Shown: positions 1 to 7,745 of the stretch, one piece after another | Numbering within the stretch: the first letter of the stretch is position 1 | Layout: every line of letters begins with the position of its first letter | DNA from: Caulobacterales bacterium | GTDB lineage: Bacteria > Pseudomonadota > Alphaproteobacteria > Caulobacterales > Caulobacteraceae | Reading direction: 5' to 3' | DNA length: 64,000 nucleotides | NCBI GenBank assembly: GCA_017302105.1 | Contig: JAFLCS010000005.1 | Location: forward strand, 137,574 to 201,573 | Notes under the pieces: model-generated | Seen by the model: the letters and a program-made list of their open reading frames with translations, nothing else | Told to the model about the DNA's origin: nothing | Database searches by the model: none | Position numbers and translations under genes: made by a program

Positions 1-566
1 CAGGCCGGACCGTCGCCGCCCCGCGCCGGCAGGAAGGGCAGCATCCGGCGCACGACATTGTCCTTGTCGATGAACTGGTGCTTGAGCGCGGCCAGAATGT
101 GCACCGCGATCAGGACATAGAGCAGCTTGGCTGCCAGCTCATGGCCGTTCATGAAGGCACCGGCGACCTCGCGCCCGCCGCCGATCGGCAGGAGCGGCCA
201 TTGGAACAGGCCGTACCAGAGGATGTCGCGGCCGGCCGCCGACGAGGCGGCCCAGCCGCCCAGCGGCATCAGGATCAAGACCGCATAGAAGGCGATGTGC
301 ACGCCGCGCGAGGCCCGCCGCTGCCAGCCGGGCATTGAGGCGGGCGGGGCGATCCACGGCTCCTTGAACCGCCAGGCCAGCCGCACGAGCGTCAGGAGCA
401 GGATGGCCAGACCACCGGACTTGTGCAGCATCATGAAGTTGGCCGAGGCCGGGCCTTCGGTGGCGTCATGGGCCATGACCAGTCCGATCTGGCCGATTGC
501 CAGAAGGGCGATGATCCAGTGCAGGGCGATGGCGACATTGGAATAGACGGCGGGCGGCTGGCTCAT
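1..566 (-). CDS. cytochrome b561 family protein (partial, C-terminus beyond window)
   Basis: The reading frame from ATG at 566 runs leftward off the window edge without a stop (about 188 codons). It has an N-terminal hydrophobic helix with ALHWIIALL, a second with MMLHKSGGLAIL, then HIAFYAVLILMPLGGW and a late GHELAAKLLYVLIAVHILAALKH. The paired histidines in hydrophobic helices are the b-type haem ligand pattern of small cytochrome b561 proteins, which pass electrons in the inner membrane and are often linked to superoxide or quinone. It diverges from the acyl-CoA dehydrogenase gene. Its exact partner is unknown, and the end of the gene is missing only because the window starts here. Confidence 0.85.
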   Translation of the reverse strand, partial: MSQPPAVYSNVAIALHWIIALLAIGQIGLVMAHDATEGPASANFMMLHKSGGLAILLLTLVRLAWRFKEPWIAPPASMPGWQRRASRGVHIAFYAVLILMPLGGWAASSAAGRDILWYGLFQWPLLPIGGGREVAGAFMNGHELAAKLLYVLIAVHILAALKHQFIDKDNVVRRMLPFLPARGGDGPA

Positions 567-648
567 GGAATCTCCCCTTTTGTCAGACACCTTGGCGCCG
601 CAACGTCAGGGACGCTAGGACTTGTCGGTCAAATCCATGAGAGTCCCC

Positions 649-2433
649 ATGAGCTTCCGCGCCCCCATTCGCGACATCGATTTCGCGCTGAACGCCATCG
701 CCGGCCTCGACGCCGTAGCCGCGACCGGGGCCTTCCCCGACTATGATCCCGAGATCCGAGCGGCGATCCTCGAGGCTGCCGGCCAGTTTGCCGAAGGCGT
801 GCTGGCACCTCTGAACCGCGAAGGCGATCTAAAGGGGGCGAGCTATGCCAACGGGGCGGTGACGGCGGCACCAGGCTTCGTGGAGGCCTATCACAGTTTT
901 GCCGAGGGCGGCTGGGCCGGGCTGGCGGCCGAGGCCGATCTGGGCGGACAGGGCCTGCCCAAGGCGCTGGAGCTGGCCGCCTTCGAGAGCTTCCATGCCG
1001 CCAATATGGCGTTCGGCCTGTGCCCGATGCTGTCGCTGGCGGCGATCGAGGCGCTGTCGCACGTCGGCACGCCGCGTCAGAAGGACCTGTATCTGTCGCG
1101 CCTGATTACCGGCGAATGGACCGGAGCCATGGTCCTGACCGAGCCGCAGGCCGGTTCGGACCTGGGGGCCCTGACCGCGACCGCCATTCCCAATGGCGAC
1201 GGCACCTATGCCCTGTCGGGCCAGAAGATCTTCATCACATGGGGCGACCACGATGCGACGGACAACATCGTGCATCTGGTCTTGGCGCGCTTGCCGGACG
1301 CGCCCAGGGGCTCGCGCGGGATCAGCCTGTTTCTGGCTCCCAAGATCATGGTCAAAGACGACGGCTCGCTGGGCGAACGCAACAGTTTCCGGCCGGTCGG
1401 GGTCGAGCACAAGCTGGGTATCCACGCCTCGCCGACCTGCGTGATGAGCTATGAGGGGGCTACCGCCGAACTGGTCGGAGAGCCCAATCAGGGCCTGGCC
1501 CATATGTTCATCATGATGAATTCGGCGCGGCTCGCGGTCGGCGTAGAAGGAGTCGGGATCGCCGAGCGGGCGTTCCAGCACGCGCTCGCCTATGCCCAGG
1601 ACCGCCGTCAGGGCCGCTCCATCTGGACCGGCGAGGCCAACGCCCCGATCATCGACCACCCGGACGTGCGCCGGATGCTGGTGGTGATGAAGGCCAAGGT
1701 TGCCGCCGCGCGCGCGATCTGTCTGTCGACGGCGGTGGCGGCCGATCTCGCCCGGCACGCCGCCGGCGAGGACGAGCGCCGACACTGGAAGGGCCGTGAG
1801 GACCTGTTTGTGCCGATTGCCAAGGCCTGGTCGACCGACATGGCCTGTGAGGTCGCCTCGATGGGGGTCCAGGTCCATGGCGGCATGGGTTTCATTGAGG
1901 AAACCGGTGCCGCCCAATACTATCGCGACGCGCGCATCACCCCGATCTATGAAGGCACCAACGGCATCCAGGCCGGTGATCTGGTCGGACGCAAGCTGAG
2001 CCAGGACGGCGGTGGGGCAGCCAAGGCCCTGATCGCCGAGATGAAGGCCATCTTGCCGGAGCTGGCGCGGCTGCTGCCCGGCAAGCCGACCGAGCGGCTG
2101 GCAGCCGGCATCGAGTCGACCGAGGACGCCACCCTGTGGATGCTGGACCGCAAGGCCGAGGCCGAAAGCGCCGCAGACGTCCTGGCCGGCTCTGACGCCT
2201 ATCTGAAGCTGCTGGGCGATGTGGTTGGCGGCTGGATGCTGGCCAAGGGCGCGCTGGAGGCGGACCGCCGGCTCAAGTCCAATGACGGTGGTGATCGTGC
2301 CTGGCTACAGAGCAAGATCGACCTGTACGAAGCCTATGCCGCCAATGTGCTGGGCCACTGTTCGTCGCGCCTGGCTGCCGTGGGGCAGGGCGGGGATCTG
2401 CTCAAGCGGCTGGGCGCTGAGGTGTTGGGATAG
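649..2433 (+). CDS. acyl-CoA dehydrogenase (DmdC/FadE-like, long form)
   Basis: This is an FAD enzyme of about 594 residues that oxidises acyl-CoA to enoyl-CoA. Visible ACAD signatures are TEPQAGSDLGAL in the middle domain and, near residue 435, the IYEGTNGIQ motif, whose Glu is the usual catalytic base. About 150 further C-terminal residues match the extended family that includes 3-methylmercaptopropionyl-CoA dehydrogenases. The start was put at ATG 649 (MSFRAPIRD) because that is the conserved beginning of the family. An ATG at 637 and a TTG at 622 are in frame. Substrate chain length cannot be read from the sequence. A hairpin follows the stop. Confidence 0.9.
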   Translation: MSFRAPIRDIDFALNAIAGLDAVAATGAFPDYDPEIRAAILEAAGQFAEGVLAPLNREGDLKGASYANGAVTAAPGFVEAYHSFAEGGWAGLAAEADLGGQGLPKALELAAFESFHAANMAFGLCPMLSLAAIEALSHVGTPRQKDLYLSRLITGEWTGAMVLTEPQAGSDLGALTATAIPNGDGTYALSGQKIFITWGDHDATDNIVHLVLARLPDAPRGSRGISLFLAPKIMVKDDGSLGERNSFRPVGVEHKLGIHASPTCVMSYEGATAELVGEPNQGLAHMFIMMNSARLAVGVEGVGIAERAFQHALAYAQDRRQGRSIWTGEANAPIIDHPDVRRMLVVMKAKVAAARAICLSTAVAADLARHAAGEDERRHWKGREDLFVPIAKAWSTDMACEVASMGVQVHGGMGFIEETGAAQYYRDARITPIYEGTNGIQAGDLVGRKLSQDGGGAAKALIAEMKAILPELARLLPGKPTERLAAGIESTEDATLWMLDRKAEAESAADVLAGSDAYLKLLGDVVGGWMLAKGALEADRRLKSNDGGDRAWLQSKIDLYEAYAANVLGHCSSRLAAVGQGGDLLKRLGAEVLG

Positions 2434-2438
2434 GTGAC

Positions 2439-2461
2439 CTTCCCCCGTCACACGGGGGAGG
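2439..2461. terminator. hairpin between convergent genes
   Basis: The perfect arms TCCCCCGT (2441-2448) and ACGGGGGA (2452-2459) flank a three-base loop, and the stem can extend to 2439-2461. It lies exactly between the convergent stops of the acyl-CoA dehydrogenase and the DinB polymerase, so it probably ends both transcripts. There is no strong T-run. Confidence 0.55.
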
Positions 2462-2462
2462 A

Positions 2463-3719
2463 TCAGTTACGTCGGTTCAAGCCCCGCCCGGTGCTGACCG
2501 CGGCCTTGCCGAACTTGTCTCTGAGGGCGTCGATGGCCTTTTCGGCCTTCAGCGCCCGCGCCTCGCTGGAGCCGAAGAGGTCTGAGGCGATGTCGGACGG
2601 CTCGACCAGATCGGCGATGCCGACGCCGATCAGGCGGTAGGACGGACCGATCTCGCGGGCCAGCAGCTCGCGCGCCTGGGCGAACAGGGTGCGGGCGGTC
2701 TGGGTCGGCTCGGCCAGGGTGCGCCGCCGGGTCAGGATCTTGAAGTCGGACTTGCGTAGCTTGAGGGTCAGGACCCGTCCGGCCACGCCTTCGCGCCGGG
2801 CCTGTGAGGCCAGCCGGTCGCACAGCGGCCACAGCACGTTCTCCAGGGCGTTCAGGTCGGACAGGTCATCGTCAAAGGTGGTCTCGCAGCTCATGGCCTT
2901 GCGCTCGCTGTCAGGGTCGACGGGACGATTGTCCCGCGCATGGGCCAGGCTGTGCAGACGCAGGCCATGTTCTCCATAACGCTGGGCCAGCGCCTTGGGT
3001 TCGGCCGCCGCCAGATCGCCGACCGTGCGATAGCCGTCCGAGATCAGGGTTCGGGCGAAGACCGGGCCGACGCCGGGCAGGATCGAGACCGACCGGCCGG
3101 CCAGGAAGGCTGGGGCCTCGACCTGACCGATGACGGCGAACCCGCGCGGCTTGTCGAGGTCCGAAGCGATCTTGGCCAGAAAGCGATTGGCCGATAGTCC
3201 GATCGAGACGGACAATCCCACCTCCCGCTCGATCCGCTGCTGCAGATGAGCCAGCTGGAAGGCCGGTGGGCCGCCGTTCAGGCGCTCGGTACCGCTGAGG
3301 TCGATCCAGGCCTCATCCAGCGACAGGGTCTGGACCAGGGGTGTCAGGGCCCGCACCTGATCGAAGATTGTGCGGCTGGCGGCCTTGTACTTGGCAAAGT
3401 CCGGCTTGATCACCACCGCCTCCGGGCAGGCCTTCAGCGCCTTGAACATGGGCATGGCCGAGCGCACGCCGTACTGGCGGGCAATGTAGCAGCAGGTGGT
3501 GACCACGCCCCGCCGGGCCCCACCGACAATGAGCGGCCGGTCGCGTAGCTCTGGCCGGTCACGCTTTTCCACCGAGGCATAGAAGGCGTCGCAGTCCAGG
3601 TGTGCAATCTTCAGACGGCCCAGTTCGGCGTGGACGAGAACGCGCGGCGAGCCACAGGCCGTACAGCGGCCGGCCGTTGCGGCATCGCGGGTCAGACAAT
3701 CTCGACAGAGGGCCTGCAC
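2463..3719 (-). CDS. dinB: Y-family DNA polymerase IV with N-terminal zinc ribbon
   Basis: This is a translesion polymerase. Catalytic Y-family motifs are visible: HLDCDAFYASVE (first acidic residues), YIARQYGVRSAMP (fingers) and SLDEAWIDL (second acidic pair), followed by a helix-hairpin-helix near LPGVGP and a little-finger domain with KLRKSDF. Before the catalytic core sits a short CxxC...CxxC segment (CRDC, CTAC), a small zinc ribbon common in alphaproteobacterial DinB proteins and absent from E. coli Pol IV. The frame is open to a TTG at 3782, with a GTG at 3758. GTG 3719 is preferred because it places the ribbon near the N-terminus and leaves room for divergent promoters with divK. No LexA-type box was seen upstream. 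Confidence 0.88.
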   Translation of the reverse strand: MQALCRDCLTRDAATAGRCTACGSPRVLVHAELGRLKIAHLDCDAFYASVEKRDRPELRDRPLIVGGARRGVVTTCCYIARQYGVRSAMPMFKALKACPEAVVIKPDFAKYKAASRTIFDQVRALTPLVQTLSLDEAWIDLSGTERLNGGPPAFQLAHLQQRIEREVGLSVSIGLSANRFLAKIASDLDKPRGFAVIGQVEAPAFLAGRSVSILPGVGPVFARTLISDGYRTVGDLAAAEPKALAQRYGEHGLRLHSLAHARDNRPVDPDSERKAMSCETTFDDDLSDLNALENVLWPLCDRLASQARREGVAGRVLTLKLRKSDFKILTRRRTLAEPTQTARTLFAQARELLAREIGPSYRLIGVGIADLVEPSDIASDLFGSSEARALKAEKAIDALRDKFGKAAVSTGRGLNRRN

Positions 3720-3824
3720 GGCTTCAATCGACCTTAAGGTTTGCCCACCATAGTGCACGAAACGGCAGGTCCAGGCGCGCAATCAGCGACCGGACCGAGG
3801 CCAAACAGATGGTGTGGGTTGATG

Positions 3825-4190
3825 ATGTCCAAGAAGGTCCTCATCGTCGAGGATAACGAGCTGAACATGAAGCTCTTTCATGATCTGCTCGATGCTCAGG
3901 GATACGAGACCCTGCAAACCCGAGAGGGCTTGCAGGCGCTGGCCCTGGCGCGCCAGCACCGGCCCGACCTGATCCTCATGGATATCCAGCTGCCCGAGGT
4001 CTCGGGGCTGGAGGTCACGAAATGGCTGAAAGAGGACGACGAGCTGTCGCACATTCCTGTGGTGGCGGTGACAGCCTTTGCCATGAAGGGTGATGAAGAA
4101 CGCATCCGCGAGGGCGGCTGCGAAGCCTATATCTCCAAGCCGATTTCCGTGATGAGCTTCCTCGACACGGTTCGCCGCCATCTGGGCTGA
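3825..4190 (+). CDS. divK: single-domain response regulator DivK
   Basis: This is a 121-residue receiver domain with no output domain, matching DivK of Caulobacter almost throughout ([48 protein letters not shown]). The phosphoacceptor is Asp53, with the acid pair E9/D10 and Lys near 105. In Caulobacter, DivK is phosphorylated by DivJ and dephosphorylated by PleC, and controls the CckA-CtrA pathway through DivL, setting polarity and cell-cycle progression. The second of two adjacent ATGs gives the canonical N-terminus. pleD follows 11 bases downstream, so the two are probably co-transcribed. Confidence 0.96.
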   Translation: MSKKVLIVEDNELNMKLFHDLLDAQGYETLQTREGLQALALARQHRPDLILMDIQLPEVSGLEVTKWLKEDDELSHIPVVAVTAFAMKGDEERIREGGCEAYISKPISVMSFLDTVRRHLG

Positions 4191-4201
4191 GGTGAGCCCG
4201 G

Positions 4202-5566
4202 ATGACCGCCCGCATTCTCGTTGTCGATGACGTCGATACCAATATTCGTCTGCTTCAGGCGAAGCTGTCGGCGGAATATTTCGACGTCATCACGGCGACG
4301 GATGGCGAGACGGCCCTGCTCAAGGCGGTGTCCGAGCAGCCGGATCTGATCCTGCTGGACGTCATGATGCCGGGTCTGGATGGGTTTGAGGTCTGCCGGC
4401 GCCTGAAAGTCGGGAGCGCCACGCGGCACATCCCGGTCGTCATGGTCACCGCCCTGGACGGGCGCGAAGACCGCATCCGAGGCCTGGAAGCGGGCGCGGA
4501 TGACTTTCTGGCCAAGCCTCTGGACGATCTCATGCTGTTTGCGCGCGTGCGCTCGCTGACCCAGCTGAAGGCATCCATCGAGGAACTGCGCAAACGCGAG
4601 GAATCGGGTCGGCGGATGGGCCTTCTGGAAGGCTCCGCATTCCGGCAGAAATCGAGCGGTGGGCGCGTGCTGGTCGTCGATGACCAGACCCGCCAGGCTG
4701 AGAAGATCGCTGCCGAGCTGTCGAGCGATCATCGTGTCACGGTGATGGACGACCCTGAGCGGGCGCTGACGGCCGCGCGCGGGCCGGTCGATCTGATCAT
4801 CATCAATGGGGTTTCCGAAACTTTTGACGGCCTCAAGCTGATCGCCCAGATCCGGTCCAATGCGATCAGCCGGGCAGCACCGGTCCTGGCCATCGTCGAC
4901 GTCCATGAGCGCCCGCGTGTGGTCAAGGCCCTGGAGCTGGGGGCCAACGACATTCTGGCTCGACCAATCGACCCGCAAGAGCTGGCGGCGCGCTGCCGGA
5001 CGCTGATGCGACACAAGCGGTACGCCGACTCGCTGCGGAACAAGCTGGATCACAGCCTGGAGATGGCGGTCACCGATCCGCTGACCGGGCTGCACAATCG
5101 GCGCTATCTTCTGGGCCAGCTCGATCCGCTGGTCGATCATGCCGGCAGGGGCGGCACGCCTGCGTCCGTGCTGATCCTGGACATCGACCACTTCAAGTCG
5201 ATCAACGATTCGTTCGGCCACGACGCCGGTGACGAGGTCCTGGTTGAGTTCGCCGTACGCCTGGCGACCAATGTGCGAGCGGTCGATCTGCCTTGTCGTT
5301 ACGGCGGAGAGGAGTTCGTCGTCATCATGCCCGAGACGCGGGTCGAGGATGCCAAGATCATCGCCGATCGTATCCGAGCCCAGGTGGCCGGGACGCCCTT
5401 CATGGTGATGGAGGGCCGGGAGAGCCTGAACGTGACGATTTCGATTGGAGTGGCGGCGACGACCGGAGAGGGCGATAGCGTTGAGGCGGTGCTCAAGCGA
5501 GCCGACGAGGCGCTCTATGAGGCCAAGCAGGGCGGCCGGAACCGCGTCATCGCCAGAGCCGCGTAA
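4202..5566 (+). CDS. pleD: response regulator / diguanylate cyclase PleD
   Basis: The protein has 454 residues, the same length as Caulobacter PleD. It has a receiver domain with phosphoacceptor Asp53, a second degenerate receiver or adaptor domain (about 155-280), and a GGDEF domain. The active-site GGEEF is at residues 368-372 and the inhibitory RxxD site (RAVD) at 359-362, so feedback inhibition by c-di-GMP is expected. It makes c-di-GMP from GTP at the cell pole and drives the swarmer-to-stalked transition. It sits directly behind divK, whose product is also a target of PleC and DivJ. The stop is followed by the rpmG terminator. Confidence 0.96.
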   Translation: MTARILVVDDVDTNIRLLQAKLSAEYFDVITATDGETALLKAVSEQPDLILLDVMMPGLDGFEVCRRLKVGSATRHIPVVMVTALDGREDRIRGLEAGADDFLAKPLDDLMLFARVRSLTQLKASIEELRKREESGRRMGLLEGSAFRQKSSGGRVLVVDDQTRQAEKIAAELSSDHRVTVMDDPERALTAARGPVDLIIINGVSETFDGLKLIAQIRSNAISRAAPVLAIVDVHERPRVVKALELGANDILARPIDPQELAARCRTLMRHKRYADSLRNKLDHSLEMAVTDPLTGLHNRRYLLGQLDPLVDHAGRGGTPASVLILDIDHFKSINDSFGHDAGDEVLVEFAVRLATNVRAVDLPCRYGGEEFVVIMPETRVEDAKIIADRIRAQVAGTPFMVMEGRESLNVTISIGVAATTGEGDSVEAVLKRADEALYEAKQGGRNRVIARAA

Positions 5567-5569
5567 GCA

Positions 5570-5594
5570 AAAACGCCCGGCGCAAGGCCGGGCG
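5570..5594 (-). terminator. Rho-independent terminator of rpmG
   Basis: Perfect 8-bp arms CGCCCGGC (5574-5581) and GCCGGGCG (5587-5594) enclose a 5-base loop. Read on the minus strand the stem is followed by a run of Ts (the AAAAA just left of 5574), placing it downstream of rpmG. pleD also ends here, but the plus strand lacks a T-run. Confidence 0.75.
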
Positions 5595-5620
5595 TCCGCA
5601 AAGTCAGCAAGGCGAGTGCC

Positions 5621-5788
5621 TTATTTGATTTTGCCTTCCTTGAACTCGACGTGCTTCTTGGCGACCGGATCGTACTTGCGCACGACCATCTTCTCGGTCT
5701 GGGTGCGGGCATTCTTCTTGGTGACGTAGAAGTAGCCGGTGTCCGCCGTCGAGTTCAGGCGGATCTTGATGGAGGCGGGCTTGGCCAT
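5621..5788 (-). CDS. rpmG: 50S ribosomal protein L33
   Basis: This 55-residue basic protein begins [19 protein letters not shown] and contains [19 protein letters not shown], the conserved L33 sequence, ending KEGKIK. The CxxC pairs found in zinc-binding L33 forms are absent, so this is the cysteine-less form typical of alphaproteobacteria. It is a monocistronic gene with its own terminator. A ribosome-binding AAGG lies a few bases before the ATG. Confidence 0.95.
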   Translation of the reverse strand: MAKPASIKIRLNSTADTGYFYVTKKNARTQTEKMVVRKYDPVAKKHVEFKEGKIK

Positions 5789-5908
5789 CGGGAAAAACCT
5801 TGCTGCGGCGCAAAAGCCGCGGAAATCGAGAGCGGCGGAACATACTCAGGAAGGCCGGGAAGTCAACGGCTGCTTGGCGACTGCGGATTCGCAAGGCTAG
5901 GGTGCGGC

Positions 5909-6469
5909 ATGAAAACCCTTTCCCTGATCGCCTCCGCCCTTGTTCTGAGCGCCTGCGCCAGCGCGCCGCAAGCCCCCTCTGACCCCCAGGACGCCTTTTT
6001 CCAGCGGCTCAGCGCCCTATGCGGCCAGACCTTCGAGGGCCGGGTGACAACCGATGATCCCGCCGATGACGATTTCCGGGCGCAACGGCTGGTGATGCAG
6101 GTGCGCGACTGTTCGGACGATGAGATCGGCATTCCGTTCGCGGTCGGCGAGGATCGCTCGCGCCGCTGGGTGATCACCCGCACCGAGGTGGGCCTGAGGC
6201 TGAAGCACGATCACCGCGACGAAAACGGCGAGATCCACGGCTATCATATGTATGGTGGCGACACGGCAGGACCTGGCACCGCCGAGCGCCAGGAATTCCC
6301 CGTCGACCAGGACTCGATCGACCAGTTCAATGCGGCGGGGGCCACGGTCTCGACGACCAACGTCTGGGCGATGGAAGTCCGGCCGGGCGACGCGTTTGTC
6401 TATGAGCTGAGCCGACCCAACCGGCTGCTCCGGGTGGAGTTCGATCTGACGCGGCCGGTCGAGTCCTAG
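5909..6469 (+). CDS. putative lipoprotein, unknown function
   Basis: The product has 186 residues and begins with a lipoprotein signal peptide ending in the lipobox LSAC, so it is probably anchored in the envelope. The mature part is rich in acidic residues, has two further cysteines (LCGQTF and RDCSDD) that may pair, and contains a histidine-rich stretch (KHDHRDENGEIHGYHMY). I cannot assign a family with confidence. The stop codon overlaps the end of the convergent DUF5990-like gene. Confidence 0.7.
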   Translation: MKTLSLIASALVLSACASAPQAPSDPQDAFFQRLSALCGQTFEGRVTTDDPADDDFRAQRLVMQVRDCSDDEIGIPFAVGEDRSRRWVITRTEVGLRLKHDHRDENGEIHGYHMYGGDTAGPGTAERQEFPVDQDSIDQFNAAGATVSTTNVWAMEVRPGDAFVYELSRPNRLLRVEFDLTRPVES

Positions 6470-6869
6470 ACCGGCCGCCACCCCTCTAGGGGCCTGACCG
6501 TCGCGCACGTCGGCGTGCCGTCCTTGCCGCGGCCGGGCAGGACCGCTTCGAGCAAGGCGCCCTGGCGGGCCTGATCGAGCAGGGGCGCGGGAATGTCGTG
6601 GATGTCGATCTTGGCGCGGCGTTGCCAGTCGGCGGCGTGATCGCCGGCCATGGAGCATAGATAAAGCGGCGCATCGGCCCCTCGCGGCACACGAAATCGC
6701 CCAGGAAACGGCCGTCGTCGGTCAGGCGGATCGGGACGTCGAAGCTGAGCGGGGCATTGGTTGCGATGCGTGGGTCGAACACCGCCTCCTTCTGCTGGAG
6801 GCTGTAGTGCACGCCGGGGACCGGATCGGCGATGGTCAGGCGCAGGGTAACGACGGCTTCGGAGCTCAA
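6466..6869 (-). pseudogene. DUF5990-like protein, interrupted by a frameshift
   Basis: Two frames together give one coherent protein. Frame one starts at TTG 6869 and runs to RRFIY. Another frame then continues LCSMAGDHAADW and ends PLEGWRPV at 6466. The join is near 6655-6663, where restoring one TCTA unit (TCTATCTA in place of TCTA) gives a continuous reading of about 135 residues. This resembles the small DUF5990 family, whose function is unknown to me. The start overlaps the stop of the upstream Nudix gene (TTGA), suggesting translational coupling. It could be a real loss-of-function slip or an assembly error. Confidence 0.6.
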
Positions 6870-7558
6870 TCCATCGCCTCGATCTGGTGTTTGCCGCGCA
6901 CGAAGTGGACGAAGGGGGCAGGACGCTCGGGATCGTTGAGGCGGCGGCCGACTTCGCCGATGACGAAGCGGGTGATGGCCGGCAGGTCCAGGCTCTCGGC
7001 CTCTTCCCAGGGGATCCAGGCGATCTCGTCCAGTTCGCCCGAGCCGTCGATGTCGCGGCTGAGCAGAGCCGAGCCGTCGGCCATGAAGAAGCGGGCGTCA
7101 AAGCGACGAGCGCGGCCCGGCGGGGTGATGGCGCGGGCCACATAGGTCAGGGCCGACAGGTCCGGCACGGCTCCGGCGGCGCGGTAGTCTCTCCACGGCC
7201 CGGCGACCGAGGCCGGCGGGGCCTTGCGTCCGACGATCAGGCCGGTTTCCTCAAAGGTCTCGCGGATGGCGGTCAGGGCCAGGGCGCGGGCCCGGTGCGG
7301 GGCTGCGGCGGCGGTCAGGCGGGCGGCGCTGCGCGCATCGAAGTCGCCGGTCGAGGCGGCGCGGAAGTCCGAGCGGTCGATGCGTCCCCCTGGAAAGACC
7401 CATTTGGCGGCCATGAAGACATGGCCCTGGGCGCGGCGGCCCATCAGCACCTTGCCGTCGCGCACCAGGATCAGGGTGGCGGCGTCCTTGGGCCGCATCC
7501 GCGCGCCGGTGACCGGGGCGTCGGCGAGGTCCTGGCGTGGGTCGAAGGGGGTGGTCAA
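6866..7558 (-). CDS. Nudix hydrolase (NUDT7/8/19-like, interrupted Nudix box)
   Basis: The product has about 230 residues. The catalytic REXXEEXGL core is present as RETFEETGL, with the glycine part of the box (FPGGRID) separated from it by about 45 residues. This arrangement occurs in CoA or ADP-ribose-type Nudix proteins. The preferred start is TTG 7558, because a good Shine-Dalgarno (GGAGAG, 7564-7569) precedes it. ATG 7576 lies inside an intergenic palindrome and would place the ribosome site within the gene. It is followed by the DUF5990-like gene with a 4-base overlap. The substrate is not determinable. Confidence 0.82.
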   Translation of the reverse strand: MTTPFDPRQDLADAPVTGARMRPKDAATLILVRDGKVLMGRRAQGHVFMAAKWVFPGGRIDRSDFRAASTGDFDARSAARLTAAAAPHRARALALTAIRETFEETGLIVGRKAPPASVAGPWRDYRAAGAVPDLSALTYVARAITPPGRARRFDARFFMADGSALLSRDIDGSGELDEIAWIPWEEAESLDLPAITRFVIGEVGRRLNDPERPAPFVHFVRGKHQIEAMD

Positions 7559-7567
7559 ATCGTCTCT

Positions 7568-7745
7568 CCGCCCCATCGCGAAGGCGATGGGGAGGTGGCT
7601 CGGCGCGAAGACGCGACGAGACGGAGGGGGCGGCGCTGGCCTTGCAGAGGGGGGCTGTGGAGAGATGGCCTGGAGAGAGCGGCGACGCCCCCTCCACCAC
7701 TTCGTGGTCCCCCTCCCCATATCGCTTCGCTCATGGGGAGGAGTG
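7568..7745. repeat. composite palindromic intergenic repeat
   Basis: This 180-bp block between rnr and the Nudix gene is built from palindromes: CCCCATCGC-GAAG-GCGATGGGG (7571-7592), ACCAC-TTC-GTGGT (7696-7708), and CTCCCCAT ... ATGGGGAG (7713-7740). The two outer palindromes share the CCCCAT/ATGGGG core in mirrored orientation. It is open in several frames on both strands but resembles no protein. Similar blocks are, from memory, common between genes in Caulobacterales and sphingomonads. It may be a non-autonomous dispersed element and may form a long snap-back hairpin in the rnr 3' region. Confidence 0.6.

Noticed and set aside
829-1917. 362-codon minus-strand frame opposite the acyl-CoA dehydrogenase
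   Set aside because: It is a shadow frame with no signatures and shares its codon positions with a clear ACAD gene.
4127-5221. 364-codon minus-strand frame opposite pleD
   Set aside because: It overlaps a perfectly conserved PleD and shows no domain.
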